Assembly: GCA_009908945.1 (NCBI GenBank)
Contig: JAAAOI010000019.1
Coordinates: 1 to 40,322 of the forward strand
DNA: 40,322 bases
Source of the DNA: Bacteroidota bacterium
GTDB taxonomy: Bacteria; Bacteroidota; Rhodothermia; Rhodothermales; Salinibacteraceae
Reading direction: 5' to 3'
Shown in pieces: positions 25,423 through 34,593 of the stretch. The notes under the pieces were generated by a model. The model saw nothing but the letters and a program-made list of their open reading frames with translations. It was not told the DNA's origin and did not search any database. The position numbers and the translations under genes were made by a program. Numbering within the stretch: position 1 is the first letter of the stretch; each line of letters begins with the position of its first letter.

Positions 25423-27115
25423 CCTGACCACCGGACTCCTACTCATTGCTGTGGCCCTCGGCGCGTTTGCTGCCGGTGGCGCGGTGACGGTGTGGGTTCG
25501 GCAACGGCGGGCGGAGGAGGTGCTCGTCGAGGCGCGAGCCGAGGCCGACACCCTGCGGCGCGAGGCGGAAGCGGCGGCAGCAACCTATCGCAAGAAGCAT
25601 GTGGAAGCGGCAGAGGCAGCATTGCAGCAAGAGCAACGCGCCTTCACAGAAGAGCAGGAGGAAGCCCGCAAGCAAATGCAGCGCACGCGGCGCAAGCTCG
25701 ACCGCTGGCAGCAGAGCCTCAGCCAGGAGGCCGAGCAGGTTAACGAACAACAGCAGACGGTGGAGCGAGCGGCAGAGGCGCTCGAACGCCTGCAGCAGGA
25801 AGTGGACCGCGACCAACAACAACTCCGCGCGCTGATGCAGCGCACGGAGGCCGCGCAAGACGCCTTGCAAGAGCAACGCGCCGCTGCCTCTGAAGCGGAA
25901 GCCCACTTCAATGCGCGCAGCGAGGCGCTGGAACGCAAGCGCGAACGCTTGCAGGACATGATCGACCAACAGGTGCGCAAGCTCGAAAACGTGGCCGGGC
26001 TCTCCCGTCGGGAGGCGCGCGAAGCCATGCGCGAGCAGCTCCTCGACGAAGCCAAGCTGGAGGCCGCCTCCCGCATCAAGGAGATCCGGGATGAAGCCAA
26101 GCTGGAAGCCAACCGGGAGGCGCGCCGCATCGTCCTGACGGCCATCCAGCGCACAGCGGCCAGCCACGCCATCGAAAACACGGTATCGGTCGTGAATATC
26201 CAGTCCGACGAGATGAAAGGTCGTATCATTGGACGCGAAGGGCGGAACATCAGGGCATTCGAGGCCGCAACAGGCATTGAGGTCATCGTGGATGATACAC
26301 CGGAAGCCGTGATCCTCTCGGGATTCGACCCCGTCCGTCGGGAGATTGCCCGGCTGGCCATGATCGATCTTGTGCAAGACGGCCGGATTCATCCCGGGCG
26401 CATTGAGGAGGTGGTGGACGAGGCCCGCGCGGGCGTGGCCGAAGAGATTCAGGAGCGCGGCGAGCGGGCTGTCATCGACTTAAACCTGCACGGGCTGCAC
26501 AGTACGTTGGTACGCCACATCGGCCGGATGCGCTACCGCACCAGCTACGGCCAAAACTTGCTGGCCCACTCCATCGAGACGGCCCGCATCGCCTCCCTCA
26601 TTGCTGCAGAGCTTAACCTCGACCCCGCCAAGGCCCGCCGCGCCGGACTGCTGCATGACATCGGCAAGGTGCTGGAAGAGGAGATTGAACAACCACACGC
26701 GCTGGCGGGCATGGAGCTCTGCCAGCGGTACAAGGAAGCAGACGACGTGTGCAATGCGGTGGGGGCGCATCATGACGAGATCGAGATGACCACCCTCATT
26801 GCTCCCATTGTGCAGGCCGCCGATGCCATTTCTGGCGCTCGCCCTGGGGCCCGGCGCGAAGCGCTGGAGTCGTACATCAAACGGCTGGAACAACTGGAAG
26901 ACCTGGCCGCCTCCTTCGACGGCGTCGAGCGCGTGTATGCGATTCAGGCAGGACGCGAGGTCCGCGTACTGGTCAACCACGACCTCGTATCGGATGCGCG
27001 AGCCGAACAGCTGGCAGCCGACATCGCCCGCCGAATCCAAGACGAATTGCAATATCCAGGACAGGTAAAAATCACCGTTATCCGTGAAGTGCGTGCAGTT
27101 TCGCACGCTAAGTAG
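25418..27115 (+). CDS. rny: Ribonuclease Y
   Basis: A 565-residue membrane-anchored endoribonuclease that initiates mRNA decay. An N-terminal membrane helix ([20 protein letters not shown]) is followed by a long Glu/Gln/Arg-rich coiled coil (about 25-205). The KH domain has [15 protein letters not shown] near residue 268, and the metal-dependent HD domain has [11 protein letters not shown] near 382, LLHDIGKV near 412 and GAHHDEIEM near 450. Length is slightly above the usual 515-525 because of the extended coiled coil. The ATG at 25418 is preferred; a GTG three codons upstream is in frame. The start lies in a 12-nt direct repeat that also creates an overlapping 7-codon upstream frame. Confidence 0.95.
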   Translation: MDLTTGLLLIAVALGAFAAGGAVTVWVRQRRAEEVLVEARAEADTLRREAEAAAATYRKKHVEAAEAALQQEQRAFTEEQEEARKQMQRTRRKLDRWQQSLSQEAEQVNEQQQTVERAAEALERLQQEVDRDQQQLRALMQRTEAAQDALQEQRAAASEAEAHFNARSEALERKRERLQDMIDQQVRKLENVAGLSRREAREAMREQLLDEAKLEAASRIKEIRDEAKLEANREARRIVLTAIQRTAASHAIENTVSVVNIQSDEMKGRIIGREGRNIRAFEAATGIEVIVDDTPEAVILSGFDPVRREIARLAMIDLVQDGRIHPGRIEEVVDEARAGVAEEIQERGERAVIDLNLHGLHSTLVRHIGRMRYRTSYGQNLLAHSIETARIASLIAAELNLDPAKARRAGLLHDIGKVLEEEIEQPHALAGMELCQRYKEADDVCNAVGAHHDEIEMTTLIAPIVQAADAISGARPGARREALESYIKRLEQLEDLAASFDGVERVYAIQAGREVRVLVNHDLVSDARAEQLAADIARRIQDELQYPGQVKITVIREVRAVSHAK

Positions 27116-27252
27116 TGCCGCCGATGGCCCTGTGTAAGAACCAGTGAATCAACAGGATACCGTCTTCGGCATCACGGCCCTGAAGGAACCCGCGCTCCCG
27201 ACTGACGTGGATACTTGTCCTTTTGCGCCCTTGTAATTACAACGCACATTTT

Positions 27253-29721
27253 ATGCTCGGGATTGTTGGGCAACTGCTTGTCCTGACCAGCCTTGTGGCC
27301 TGCCTTCTGGCCGGATTCGCGTATGTGCGGGAGGCCCAGTGGAGTGCAGATGGGATCGCTTGGAAAGCGGTAGGCCGATGGAGCTGGGGCGTCTCTGCCA
27401 CCACAGCGCTCGTGGCATTCGGCCTGCTCATGTACCTGTTCGTGACGCATCAATACCAGTTTGCGCTGGTCTACCAGAACGCATCCAACGAGATGCCCTT
27501 CATTTACCAGTTCTCGGCCACCTGGGCGAGTCAGGAAGGATCCTTCTTGCTTTGGATTGCGCTCACAGGGCTCATGGGATTGGCTGTGGTCTGGCGCACA
27601 GGAAGCTACGAAGCTCCGGTAATGGCTGTGTTTGCCCTGTGCCAGTTCTTCCTGCTGTCGATGGTTGCCGGATTGCAGTTCGGCAATTTTGCCGTCGGCT
27701 CCTCCCCCTTCGCTATGTTGGCCGAGCGCTTTGCTGATGCCCCCATCTTTCAGTCCACCCCCGACTTCGTGCCGCCCAACGGAACTGGGCTGAACGATCT
27801 TCTCCAAAACCCCTGGATGGCCATCCATCCACCGATGATGTTTGTCGGGTTTACGTCCATGCTGGTGCCCTTTGCCTTTGCCATCGCTGCGCTGTGGAAG
27901 CGTAAATACACGGAATGGGTCCGCCCGGCCCTACCCTGGACGCTCTTTGCCGTCTGCATGCTGGGCATCGGGATCGCGATGGGCGGCTATTGGGCGTATG
28001 TGACCCTCTCCTTCGGCGGCTACTGGGCCTGGGATCCCGTGGAGAATTCATCGCTGGTGCCGTGGATCGTAGGCATCGCGGCCTTCCACACCATGCTCAT
28101 TCAAAAGAAGAGTGGCCATGGCCACAAGGCGGCCCTCTTCCTTAGCATCTTGGCCTTCATCCTGGTGGTGTATTCCACCTTCCTCACGCGCAGCAACGTG
28201 CTGGAAGACCTCTCCGTGCACTCATTCGTGGACCTGGGGCTCACCAGCCAGTTGCTTGTGTGGATCGGGACGATGGCCGTGGTAGGCTTTGGGCTGTTTG
28301 CCTACCGCTACAACGAGCTTCCGGCGCCGAAGAAGGAGCCGAACACGCTGTCGCGCGAGTTCATGATCTTCAGCGGAGCCATGCTCATGTGTGCGATGGC
28401 CGCGGTCATCCTGCTGGGCACCAGCTCCCCCATTATTGGGCACCTGTTTCGCGAGAGCCCGGCCACCGTACCAATTGAGTTCTACAACAAGTGGACGCTT
28501 CCCATGGCCGTGGTGTTGGCATTCTTGATCGGGATTGGCCAGCTCTTCTGGTGGAATAAGATGGACGTGGACAGCATCAACCGCGCCGTGATGAAGCCCA
28601 TGGGCCTGGCAGTCGTCGTCACGCTGGCCGTTATGGTGTTCACGCCGTTTGTCGAGTATTCCATCTCGTTCCCAGAGACGGCCCCGGCACAGCGCATGTC
28701 GGAGGCCGGGTTTATGGCTTCTCTGACGGAGTTTTGGTCGATTTACGGGCAGGGGCTGTTGCTGCTGCTGCTGCTCTTTACATCGCTTTTTGCCTTTTTC
28801 GGAAACGGGGCTGTCTTATGGCGGCTGCTGCGGGGCAACCCCCGGATGGCCGGTGGCGCAGTTACGCACATCGGATTTGCCATCATGCTGATTGGTGTCA
28901 TCACCTCCAGCGCATTTGAGCGTCCACTCCCGCTGCAGTTGGGAGCCGCAGGCCAAGGACAAAACGAGTCCCGCACCAACTTTGTAGCCGTGAAGGGTGA
29001 GACCCGCACGATTAACGGCTATCAGGTGACCTACCACGGCCAAACCAGCATTGCACAGGGCCGGACAGCCTACGAGGTTGAGTTCACAGACCCTCGCGGC
29101 CGTAACTTCACGGTCAACCCGGTAGCCTACTTCAGTGAGGAAATGGACCAATGGATTCGCCATCCACAGGTGAAGAAGTACGCCGAGCAGGACCTCTTCG
29201 TCGCCGTGACCCCAAAGCAGGCTACCGGCTCTGGCGAGGAGGAGGCCACCAACCAGCTTTCGCTCGAACGCGGTGAGGCGGTACGGATTGTGGACGGAGA
29301 TTACGTCATTCGGTTCGAGGGCTTTGAGTCGAACGTCGCCCCAGATGAGATGGCCACGGCGTCGGAGATATCCGTCGTTGCTTTGCTGGAGATGACCCAC
29401 GAGCCAACCGGCGAAACGCGCACGTTGCGCCCGACCTACACCATAACCGAGGACCGGAGTGTGCTCTCCGACGTGGTCCGTGTGGATGCATGGGATCTGG
29501 GGGTGTCGTTCACAGGCATGAACGTGGATTCTGGCGAGGTAAACCTCGAGTTTGAGGGGGTACAGGTAGAACCGGAGGATTGGGTGCTCATTGATGCACG
29601 CGAGAAGCCACTTATCAGCCTGGTCTGGATTGGTTTTATCATGCTCAGCTTCGGGTTTGGCATCGCCATTTGGCGCCGGGCTCAGGACTTCAAGATCAGC
29701 CGGAAGCGTGGCGGCGTGTAG
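27253..29721 (+). CDS. ccmF: Cytochrome c assembly protein, CcmF/CcsA family
   Basis: An 822-residue polytopic membrane protein for haem delivery/ligation to apocytochrome c. The WWD haem-handling signature (GGYWAWDPVENSSLVPWIVG) is at about 255-274. Many membrane segments lie before about residue 560, including GNGAVLWRLLRG and AGGAVTHIGFAIMLIGVITSSAF. A large non-membrane domain (about 575-800) is followed by one last membrane helix (LISLVWIGFIMLSFGFGIAIW) and a basic tail, the CcmF layout. Its length exceeds typical CcmF (about 650) because of the C-terminal soluble region. The ATG at 27253 places MLGIVGQLLVLTSLVACLL as the first helix; the TTG at 27223 is less likely. No other ccm gene is in the window. 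Confidence 0.88.
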   Translation: MLGIVGQLLVLTSLVACLLAGFAYVREAQWSADGIAWKAVGRWSWGVSATTALVAFGLLMYLFVTHQYQFALVYQNASNEMPFIYQFSATWASQEGSFLLWIALTGLMGLAVVWRTGSYEAPVMAVFALCQFFLLSMVAGLQFGNFAVGSSPFAMLAERFADAPIFQSTPDFVPPNGTGLNDLLQNPWMAIHPPMMFVGFTSMLVPFAFAIAALWKRKYTEWVRPALPWTLFAVCMLGIGIAMGGYWAYVTLSFGGYWAWDPVENSSLVPWIVGIAAFHTMLIQKKSGHGHKAALFLSILAFILVVYSTFLTRSNVLEDLSVHSFVDLGLTSQLLVWIGTMAVVGFGLFAYRYNELPAPKKEPNTLSREFMIFSGAMLMCAMAAVILLGTSSPIIGHLFRESPATVPIEFYNKWTLPMAVVLAFLIGIGQLFWWNKMDVDSINRAVMKPMGLAVVVTLAVMVFTPFVEYSISFPETAPAQRMSEAGFMASLTEFWSIYGQGLLLLLLLFTSLFAFFGNGAVLWRLLRGNPRMAGGAVTHIGFAIMLIGVITSSAFERPLPLQLGAAGQGQNESRTNFVAVKGETRTINGYQVTYHGQTSIAQGRTAYEVEFTDPRGRNFTVNPVAYFSEEMDQWIRHPQVKKYAEQDLFVAVTPKQATGSGEEEATNQLSLERGEAVRIVDGDYVIRFEGFESNVAPDEMATASEISVVALLEMTHEPTGETRTLRPTYTITEDRSVLSDVVRVDAWDLGVSFTGMNVDSGEVNLEFEGVQVEPEDWVLIDAREKPLISLVWIGFIMLSFGFGIAIWRRAQDFKISRKRGGV

Positions 29722-29960
29722 CGTGTAGCATGGAGCGCGCACAGCACGCGGGGGTAAGGCTGCGGATGCCCCACGTGTTTGTAGGGTACGCGGTGATGCC
29801 ACGGGACACTTAACGGTTCGCTAAACTCATGGCACGGCCCGCCGATACTGAGGGTAAGCGATCGCTACACCACCCGAGAGGCCGCCGCTGCTCCGCTGCA
29901 GGGGTGTGTCGCCGGGGGAGCGGTCCATCCGCGATCCTCACGACTTTGCTTTCGGCTTTC

Positions 29961-30296
29961 ATGGACGGATTACCGCTACGCGCGCTGCGTCAAGATGTAG
30001 CTGCGCAGGAATGGCTGGATGACGTTGCGGCTTTGCTGAAAACAGCTGGGAGCCCGACGCGCACCCGCATCCTGTATCTGTTGTGGGGCACTTCCGAAGT
30101 CTGCGTCAATGACATCGCCGAGGTGCTTGAGCTCACGACCCCAGCCATCTCGCAGCAACTCAAGAAGTTACGCGAGCAGGGGCTCGTGCAGCCGCGGCGC
30201 GAGGCACAAACCGTGTACTATCGCCTGAACGATAGCCATCATTTTGCCACCCATATCGGCACGCTATTCGAGCGCCACACGCGGATGGCGGCGTGA
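29961..30296 (+). CDS. ArsR/SmtB-family transcriptional regulator
   Basis: A 111-residue winged-helix repressor of the ArsR/SmtB family. The core reads GSPTRTRILYLLWGTSEVCVNDIAEVLELTTPAISQQLKKLREQGLV (about 28-75, in overlapping parts) followed by the wing VYYRLND. The single Cys in SEVCVND is not the ArsR CxC pair. The C-terminal helix has Asp, His, Glu and His spaced like the alpha5 Zn/Co/Ni site of SmtB/CzrA (LNDSHH...FERH), so zinc-family sensing is plausible but not proved. The ATG at 29961 gives a normal-size protein; the upstream 44 residues are Arg/Gly/Ser-rich and unlikely to be coding. It is not adjacent to an efflux gene in this window. Confidence 0.85.
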   Translation: MDGLPLRALRQDVAAQEWLDDVAALLKTAGSPTRTRILYLLWGTSEVCVNDIAEVLELTTPAISQQLKKLREQGLVQPRREAQTVYYRLNDSHHFATHIGTLFERHTRMAA

Positions 30297-30314
30297 TTCA
30301 GCGCCCGGCGTCTT

Positions 30315-30752
30315 CTATGCGGGCACGAGGGGCTCTGGGCGATGATCAACCGGAGCGCGCGCGTTCACGTCGCCATCTCGTGCCAAGCGTGCCCGCACCT
30401 CGGCGCCCCACGCCTGGTTGAGGTAGGTGTAGTCGCGGTCCTGCAGCTCGGCTGACACATTCTGGACATGAAAGAAGCCGTAGGAAACAGGCGAGAGGTT
30501 TGCGCGGGGCGCACTACTCAGATGAAACAGGTGCGCCCGGCGCAAGCCCAGCCTGAACTCGCCGTGGAGCTGCCCGAGAATGCATGACGAGCCGCTGCTC
30601 AGTTCCAGGGTATCGGGGTCTACCGCGCGGTACCAGGTCGGATCGACGTCATCCAGGTAGGCCGCCCCGCGCGCCACGCGTTTGGCGGCCTGGGCTGGCG
30701 ATACACGTCGGGCCCGCCACCGTTCTATCCACTTCTGAAGAAAGGCGCGCAT
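30315..30752 (-). CDS. Conserved hypothetical protein (145 aa)
   Basis: A 145-residue soluble protein of unknown function. The core pattern AAYLDDVDPTWYRAVDPDTLELSSGSSCILGQLHGEF, then GFFHV and YTYLNQAWGAEVRARL, recalls a small family I remember from actinobacterial and phage genomes (LLDxxxPxW...TLxLxSxxxCILGQL...YGF...W). I cannot confirm this without a search. One conserved Cys stands in the CILGQL motif. It ends 18 bp from the convergent ArsR gene and starts 75 bp downstream of the ABC operon on the same strand, so it could be a distal operon member. Confidence 0.72.
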   Translation of the reverse strand: MRAFLQKWIERWRARRVSPAQAAKRVARGAAYLDDVDPTWYRAVDPDTLELSSGSSCILGQLHGEFRLGLRRAHLFHLSSAPRANLSPVSYGFFHVQNVSAELQDRDYTYLNQAWGAEVRARLARDGDVNARAPVDHRPEPLVPA

Positions 30753-30827
30753 AAGATGTAGGGCTTTGTGAAAAAGACACCAGGTGAAACCCCGACTGCA
30801 GGGTGTGTGATCCGGCCCACCGGTACG

Positions 30828-31940
30828 CTACGTATGCACCACAGCCTCCTGCGCGAGCGCCCGTCCCCCCGGGGTTAGCCACAGGCGGCCGTCGCGGTGG
30901 CGCACCAGCGCCCGGTCCTCTGCCTGGGCAACCACACGCTCGGCAAACCCGGGGGTCCACGACAGGTGGTCGTGAAGGTGGTCGACGCGGCACTCGCGCT
31001 TGGCCTCGGGCAACCCTTCATGCTGCAGGAGATGAATCACCAGCACCTTCCGCGCAAACGTCCAGCGTCGCTCCCGCTGCATAAGGTAGTAGGCTACCAG
31101 CCCATGCGTTGGGGCAAAGAGGTAGCATGCCGTAAAACACACCCCAACCATGGTAGCAATACTGCCGGCGATAGAGGCGTCCAGGCTATGGGCCAGCCAG
31201 TACCCGCTGATCGCACAGGCAACCCCCAGCGCAACGCTCAGCCCCAGGGTCAGGCTCAGACGATCGGTGAGGAAGCGGGCGCTGGCGGGTGGACCGACGA
31301 TAAGGGCAACGACCAGAATGGCCCCCACCGCGTCGAATGCCGCTACAGCCGTGATGGACACCAGCGCCATGAGGGTGTAGTGAAGCGCTACCGGCGCAAA
31401 ACCGAGGGCCGTCGCCAACGCGGCGTCAAAGGTCGCCAGCTTCAGCTCCTTGTAGAAAAGCAGGATAAACGAGAGATTCAGGAGGCCCACGGCACCCATA
31501 GCGTAGAGCCCTTGCGGCCCGAGGTCACGCCCCGCGATCTCGAGTCGATTGAAGGGGGCAAATGCCAGTTCCCCGAGCAATACCGCATCCAGGTCCAGAT
31601 GCACGTCGCCCGCGAAACGCGCGATGAGGATGACGCCAAGGCTAAAGAAGGCAGGAAAGACGATCCCAATGGCGGCATCTTCTTTCACAAGGCGGGTGTC
31701 CGCCAGCAACTCGACCAGCACCACCGTTAGCAGGCCCGTCAGCGCCGCTCCCACAATGAGCAATGGGGAATTCAGATTCTCCACGAGGAAAAACGCTACC
31801 ACGATCCCCGGCAGTATAGAATGGCTGATGGCGTCACTCATCATCGCCATCCCACGCAGAACGAGGTATACGCCCGGCAAGGCACAGGCAGCCGCGACGA
31901 CCACCGCGACGAGCTGAATTTCAAGCTGTGTGATGGTCAT
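30828..31940 (-). CDS. Metal ABC transporter permease with C-terminal DtxR-like winged helix
   Basis: A 370-residue fusion. Residues 1-287 are an ABC-3 family (TroCD/MntB/ZnuB) permease with the loop signature SDAISHSILPGIVVAF at 35-50 and about eight membrane helices (AIGIVFPAFFSLGVILIA, AFDAVGAILVVALIVGPPA and others). Residues about 293-368 form a winged helix like the N-terminal DNA-binding domain of DtxR/MntR: a helix RKVLVIHLLQHEG, a recognition-helix region, then LVRHRDGRLWLTPGGRALAQ. The DtxR metal-binding and dimerisation domain is not present. Its ATG overlaps the stop of the preceding permease gene by 4 bp, so the two are translationally coupled. A permease-DtxR fusion (YtgCR) is known in Chlamydia. 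Confidence 0.88.
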   Translation of the reverse strand: MTITQLEIQLVAVVVAAACALPGVYLVLRGMAMMSDAISHSILPGIVVAFFLVENLNSPLLIVGAALTGLLTVVLVELLADTRLVKEDAAIGIVFPAFFSLGVILIARFAGDVHLDLDAVLLGELAFAPFNRLEIAGRDLGPQGLYAMGAVGLLNLSFILLFYKELKLATFDAALATALGFAPVALHYTLMALVSITAVAAFDAVGAILVVALIVGPPASARFLTDRLSLTLGLSVALGVACAISGYWLAHSLDASIAGSIATMVGVCFTACYLFAPTHGLVAYYLMQRERRWTFARKVLVIHLLQHEGLPEAKRECRVDHLHDHLSWTPGFAERVVAQAEDRALVRHRDGRLWLTPGGRALAQEAVVHT

Positions 31941-32872
31941 GACGTTCCCTTCTGGGCTGCCGGATCAGCGATAGGTTGTTGAAGGCTGGACCGCCGGTCC
32001 CGCAGGTAGCGCCAAACGAGGCCCCGATGCGGCGCCAGCGCCAACGATATTGCCACGATGAGACTGACGCATATGACGATCGTCGGACCCGTGGGCAGAT
32101 TGGCAACGAGGCTGCTAATGAGCGCACCACTGACGCCAGCTGCGACCCCAAACGCCATGGATAGCCCAACCATCGTGCCGAGGTGATCGGTCCATTGCCG
32201 GGCTGCGGCTGCCGGCGCCACGAGCATGGCGCTCATCAGCACTACCCCGACCGTCTGCAGCCCGATTACAATAGCTAACACCAACAGGGTCATGAGGAGC
32301 GTGTCGAGCAGACGAACCGGCAGGCCGATGGTACGAGCGAACACCGGATCGAACGACACCAGCTTAAACTCCTTCCAGAACAGCCCCATGCCCAGGAGCG
32401 CGACAGTGCCCAGCGCAGCCATCGTCCACACGTCGTCCGTAACCAGCGTAGCAGCCTGTCCGAACAAAAACGTATCCAGGCCCGCCTGCCGGGCCCCTGC
32501 GGTCTGCTGAATGTACGTCAGCAGCATCAGTCCTACGCCGAAGAACACGGAAAGAGCGACGCCAAGCGCGCTATCAAACGTGATGCGCGAGGTCTGTGTC
32601 ACCGCCATGATCGCCAGCGTGGCCAGCCACCCCGCGACCAGGGCGCCGATCAAGAGGACAAGCGTGACACGGCTGCCGGTCAGCAAAAAGGCGAGGGCGA
32701 TGCCGGGCAGTGCCGCATGCGCAATAGCATCCCCGATGAGACTCTGGCGGCGCAGTACGGCGTAGGTGCCGAGGGCGCCACTTACCAGCCCGAGGACCGC
32801 AGACCCCAGGGCTACGGTGCGGAGCGTATAGTCGGACACCAGTGCGTAGAGTACATCCACGAGGGCATTCAT
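31937..32872 (-). CDS. Metal ABC transporter permease (ABC-3 family)
   Basis: A 311-residue inner-membrane permease of the Mn/Zn/Fe importer, forming the channel with the second permease. The family motif [18 protein letters not shown] is at 48-65. About eight hydrophobic helices are visible, including [40 protein letters not shown] and [20 protein letters not shown]. The short cytoplasmic tail ([14 protein letters not shown]) has no extra domain, unlike its partner. It overlaps both neighbours by 4 bp (ATGA type), giving a tightly coupled ATPase-permease-permease unit. Confidence 0.92.
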   Translation of the reverse strand: MNALVDVLYALVSDYTLRTVALGSAVLGLVSGALGTYAVLRRQSLIGDAIAHAALPGIALAFLLTGSRVTLVLLIGALVAGWLATLAIMAVTQTSRITFDSALGVALSVFFGVGLMLLTYIQQTAGARQAGLDTFLFGQAATLVTDDVWTMAALGTVALLGMGLFWKEFKLVSFDPVFARTIGLPVRLLDTLLMTLLVLAIVIGLQTVGVVLMSAMLVAPAAAARQWTDHLGTMVGLSMAFGVAAGVSGALISSLVANLPTGPTIVICVSLIVAISLALAPHRGLVWRYLRDRRSSLQQPIADPAAQKGTS

Positions 32873-33621
32873 CGGGTGTCCTCCGATGGCGGATGCAGAA
32901 AGCCGACACGGCCGCCGTAGGTGCGGCGCAGGTTCTCGTCGGTGAACGTCCCCTCTACCGGGCCTGAGGCAATGCGGCGCACGTTGAGCAACAATACCGA
33001 ATCGAAGTACTCGGGAAGCGTCTGCAGATCGTGATGCACCACAACCAGGGTTTTCCCGTCGGCCTGCAAGTCGCGCAGCAGGTCGATGATCGTGCGCTCG
33101 GTGATGGCATCTACACCTTGGAAGGGCTCATCCATGAGGTAGACGGTGGCATCTTGCACGAGCGCCCGCGCCAGAAAGGTGCGCTGTTGCTGCCCCCCGG
33201 ACAGTTCGCTGATCTGGCGATCGGCCAGCTCTTCGATGCCGACCTGGGCAAGCGCCTCGCGAGCCGTAGCGCGCTCCTTGGCTCCCGGCTGCCGCAACCA
33301 GCCGAGCTGCCCGTACAGGCCCATCATAACGACATCCAATACGCTCGTCGGGAAGTCCCAGTCGACGCTGCCGCGCTGCGGCACGTAGCCCACCTGCTCC
33401 CGGACCGTTCGGTAGGGCTTCCCCAACACCCGCACCTGCCCTGCCACCGGGTCTACCAGGTCCAGGACGGCCTTCAGCAGCGTGGTTTTGCCAGCTCCGT
33501 TGGGGCCTGCGATCGCTACCAGATCCTGTTGCTCCACCGTCCAGTCAATGTCCCAGAGCACAGGAGATTCGCGGTAGGCCACCGTGAGGTCGCGGACCGT
33601 GATGGCAGGTGTAGACGACAT
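32869..33621 (-). CDS. Metal ABC transporter ATP-binding protein
   Basis: A 250-residue ABC ATPase powering Mn/Zn/Fe import. Walker [10 protein letters not shown] is at 39-47, Q-loop at Gln82, signature LSGGQ at 140-144, Walker B VYLMDEP at 160-166, and the switch His at about 196 in VVVHHDL. The segment [19 protein letters not shown] (84-101, approximate) is characteristic of the TroB/MntA/ZnuC-like group rather than other importers. Start at 33621, 42 nt after the binding-protein gene; its end overlaps the first permease by 4 bp. Confidence 0.94.
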   Translation of the reverse strand: MSSTPAITVRDLTVAYRESPVLWDIDWTVEQQDLVAIAGPNGAGKTTLLKAVLDLVDPVAGQVRVLGKPYRTVREQVGYVPQRGSVDWDFPTSVLDVVMMGLYGQLGWLRQPGAKERATAREALAQVGIEELADRQISELSGGQQQRTFLARALVQDATVYLMDEPFQGVDAITERTIIDLLRDLQADGKTLVVVHHDLQTLPEYFDSVLLLNVRRIASGPVEGTFTDENLRRTYGGRVGFLHPPSEDTR

Positions 33622-33663
33622 AGGGAAGGAGCGCGTGGAAGCATTCGTGAACCGTGTCAGACG

Positions 33664-34593
33664 CTACGCCGGGTCGCGCAACAGCCCATCGACGATGATG
33701 TCGATATTATGGCGCATCATCCCCGTATACGTTCCCACTGGTGTGCCACGATCTCCGAGGGCATCGCCATACAGGGTGCCTCCAAAGGTGGCGGGAAACC
33801 CTCGATCCTGCGCGGCGCGGCGTACCGCCTCCATGCCCCGCTGCGGCACCGATGACTCAGCAAAGAGCACGGGTATCTCTCGCTCTACAATAAAGGCAGC
33901 CATCTGCTGCACGTCACGCGTGCCGGCTTCCGACGCCGTGCTGATGCCTTGCAGCCCGCGGACCTCGAAGCCATACGCCGCGCCGAAGTACCCGAAGGCA
34001 TCATGCGAGGTGATGAGCACCCGGCGCTCCTCGGGTACCTCCTGCGCCCGCTCCCGCACGTAGCGATGCGTTTGCTGCAGGTTCTCGCGATACGTCGCTG
34101 TTCGCTCGGCGTACCGCGCTGCCTGTTGTGGATCCGCAGCAGCCAGCGCCTCTTCCACGGCGTCCGCCGCCTTCATCCAGAGTGAGGCATCCAGCCAAAC
34201 ATGGGGGTCGCGGTTGCCCGGGTAGTCCGCAGACGTTTGCAGCAGGCTGTCGGGCAGCGTTTCCGCCAGCGGCACGGTGCGCACGCCTCGCTCCCCCATT
34301 TGCTCGAAGAGCTCCGTCATGCGGCCTTCAAGGTTGTGCCCGTTGTAAAATATAAGATCCGCCTGGCTCATGCGGGCGGCATCCCCCTCGGTCGCCCGGT
34401 ACAAATGCGGATCTACCCCAGGCCCCATAAGCACCGTCAGAGCAATCGCGTCGCCTCCGATGGCCCGCACAAGATCCCCCACGACGTTGGTAGTCGCTAC
34501 GACAGCGAGGCGGTCGTCCTCTGGCCCTTCGTCACAGGCGGCCAGCGTGCCACACAAGAACGCGGTCAGTACAACGATAAGGATGGAGCGCAT
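33664..34593 (-). CDS. Mn/Zn ABC transporter substrate-binding lipoprotein (TroA-like)
   Basis: A 309-residue periplasmic-side solute-binding protein of cluster A-I. A lipoprotein signal with lipobox LAAC puts the lipid-modified Cys at position 20. Metal ligands follow the TroA pattern His-His-His-Asp: His63 in VDPHLY, His131 in RDPHVWLD, His197 in TSHDAFGYF and Asp277 in YGDALG. Length (about 290-310) is typical. The short His-poor loop before residue 131 argues against the ZnuA type with a long His-rich loop. It is the first gene of the operon binding protein-ATPase-permease-permease, and a DtxR-type operator lies 64-82 bp upstream, so manganese or iron control is likely; zinc cannot be ruled out. 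Confidence 0.92.
   Translation of the reverse strand: MRSILIVVLTAFLCGTLAACDEGPEDDRLAVVATTNVVGDLVRAIGGDAIALTVLMGPGVDPHLYRATEGDAARMSQADLIFYNGHNLEGRMTELFEQMGERGVRTVPLAETLPDSLLQTSADYPGNRDPHVWLDASLWMKAADAVEEALAAADPQQAARYAERTATYRENLQQTHRYVRERAQEVPEERRVLITSHDAFGYFGAAYGFEVRGLQGISTASEAGTRDVQQMAAFIVEREIPVLFAESSVPQRGMEAVRRAAQDRGFPATFGGTLYGDALGDRGTPVGTYTGMMRHNIDIIVDGLLRDPA

Noticed and set aside
25439-26392. 317-codon minus-strand frame with Leu-rich repeats opposite rny
   Set aside because: The leucines are the reverse reading of the Gln/Glu/Arg codons of the RNase Y coiled coil; not a separate gene.
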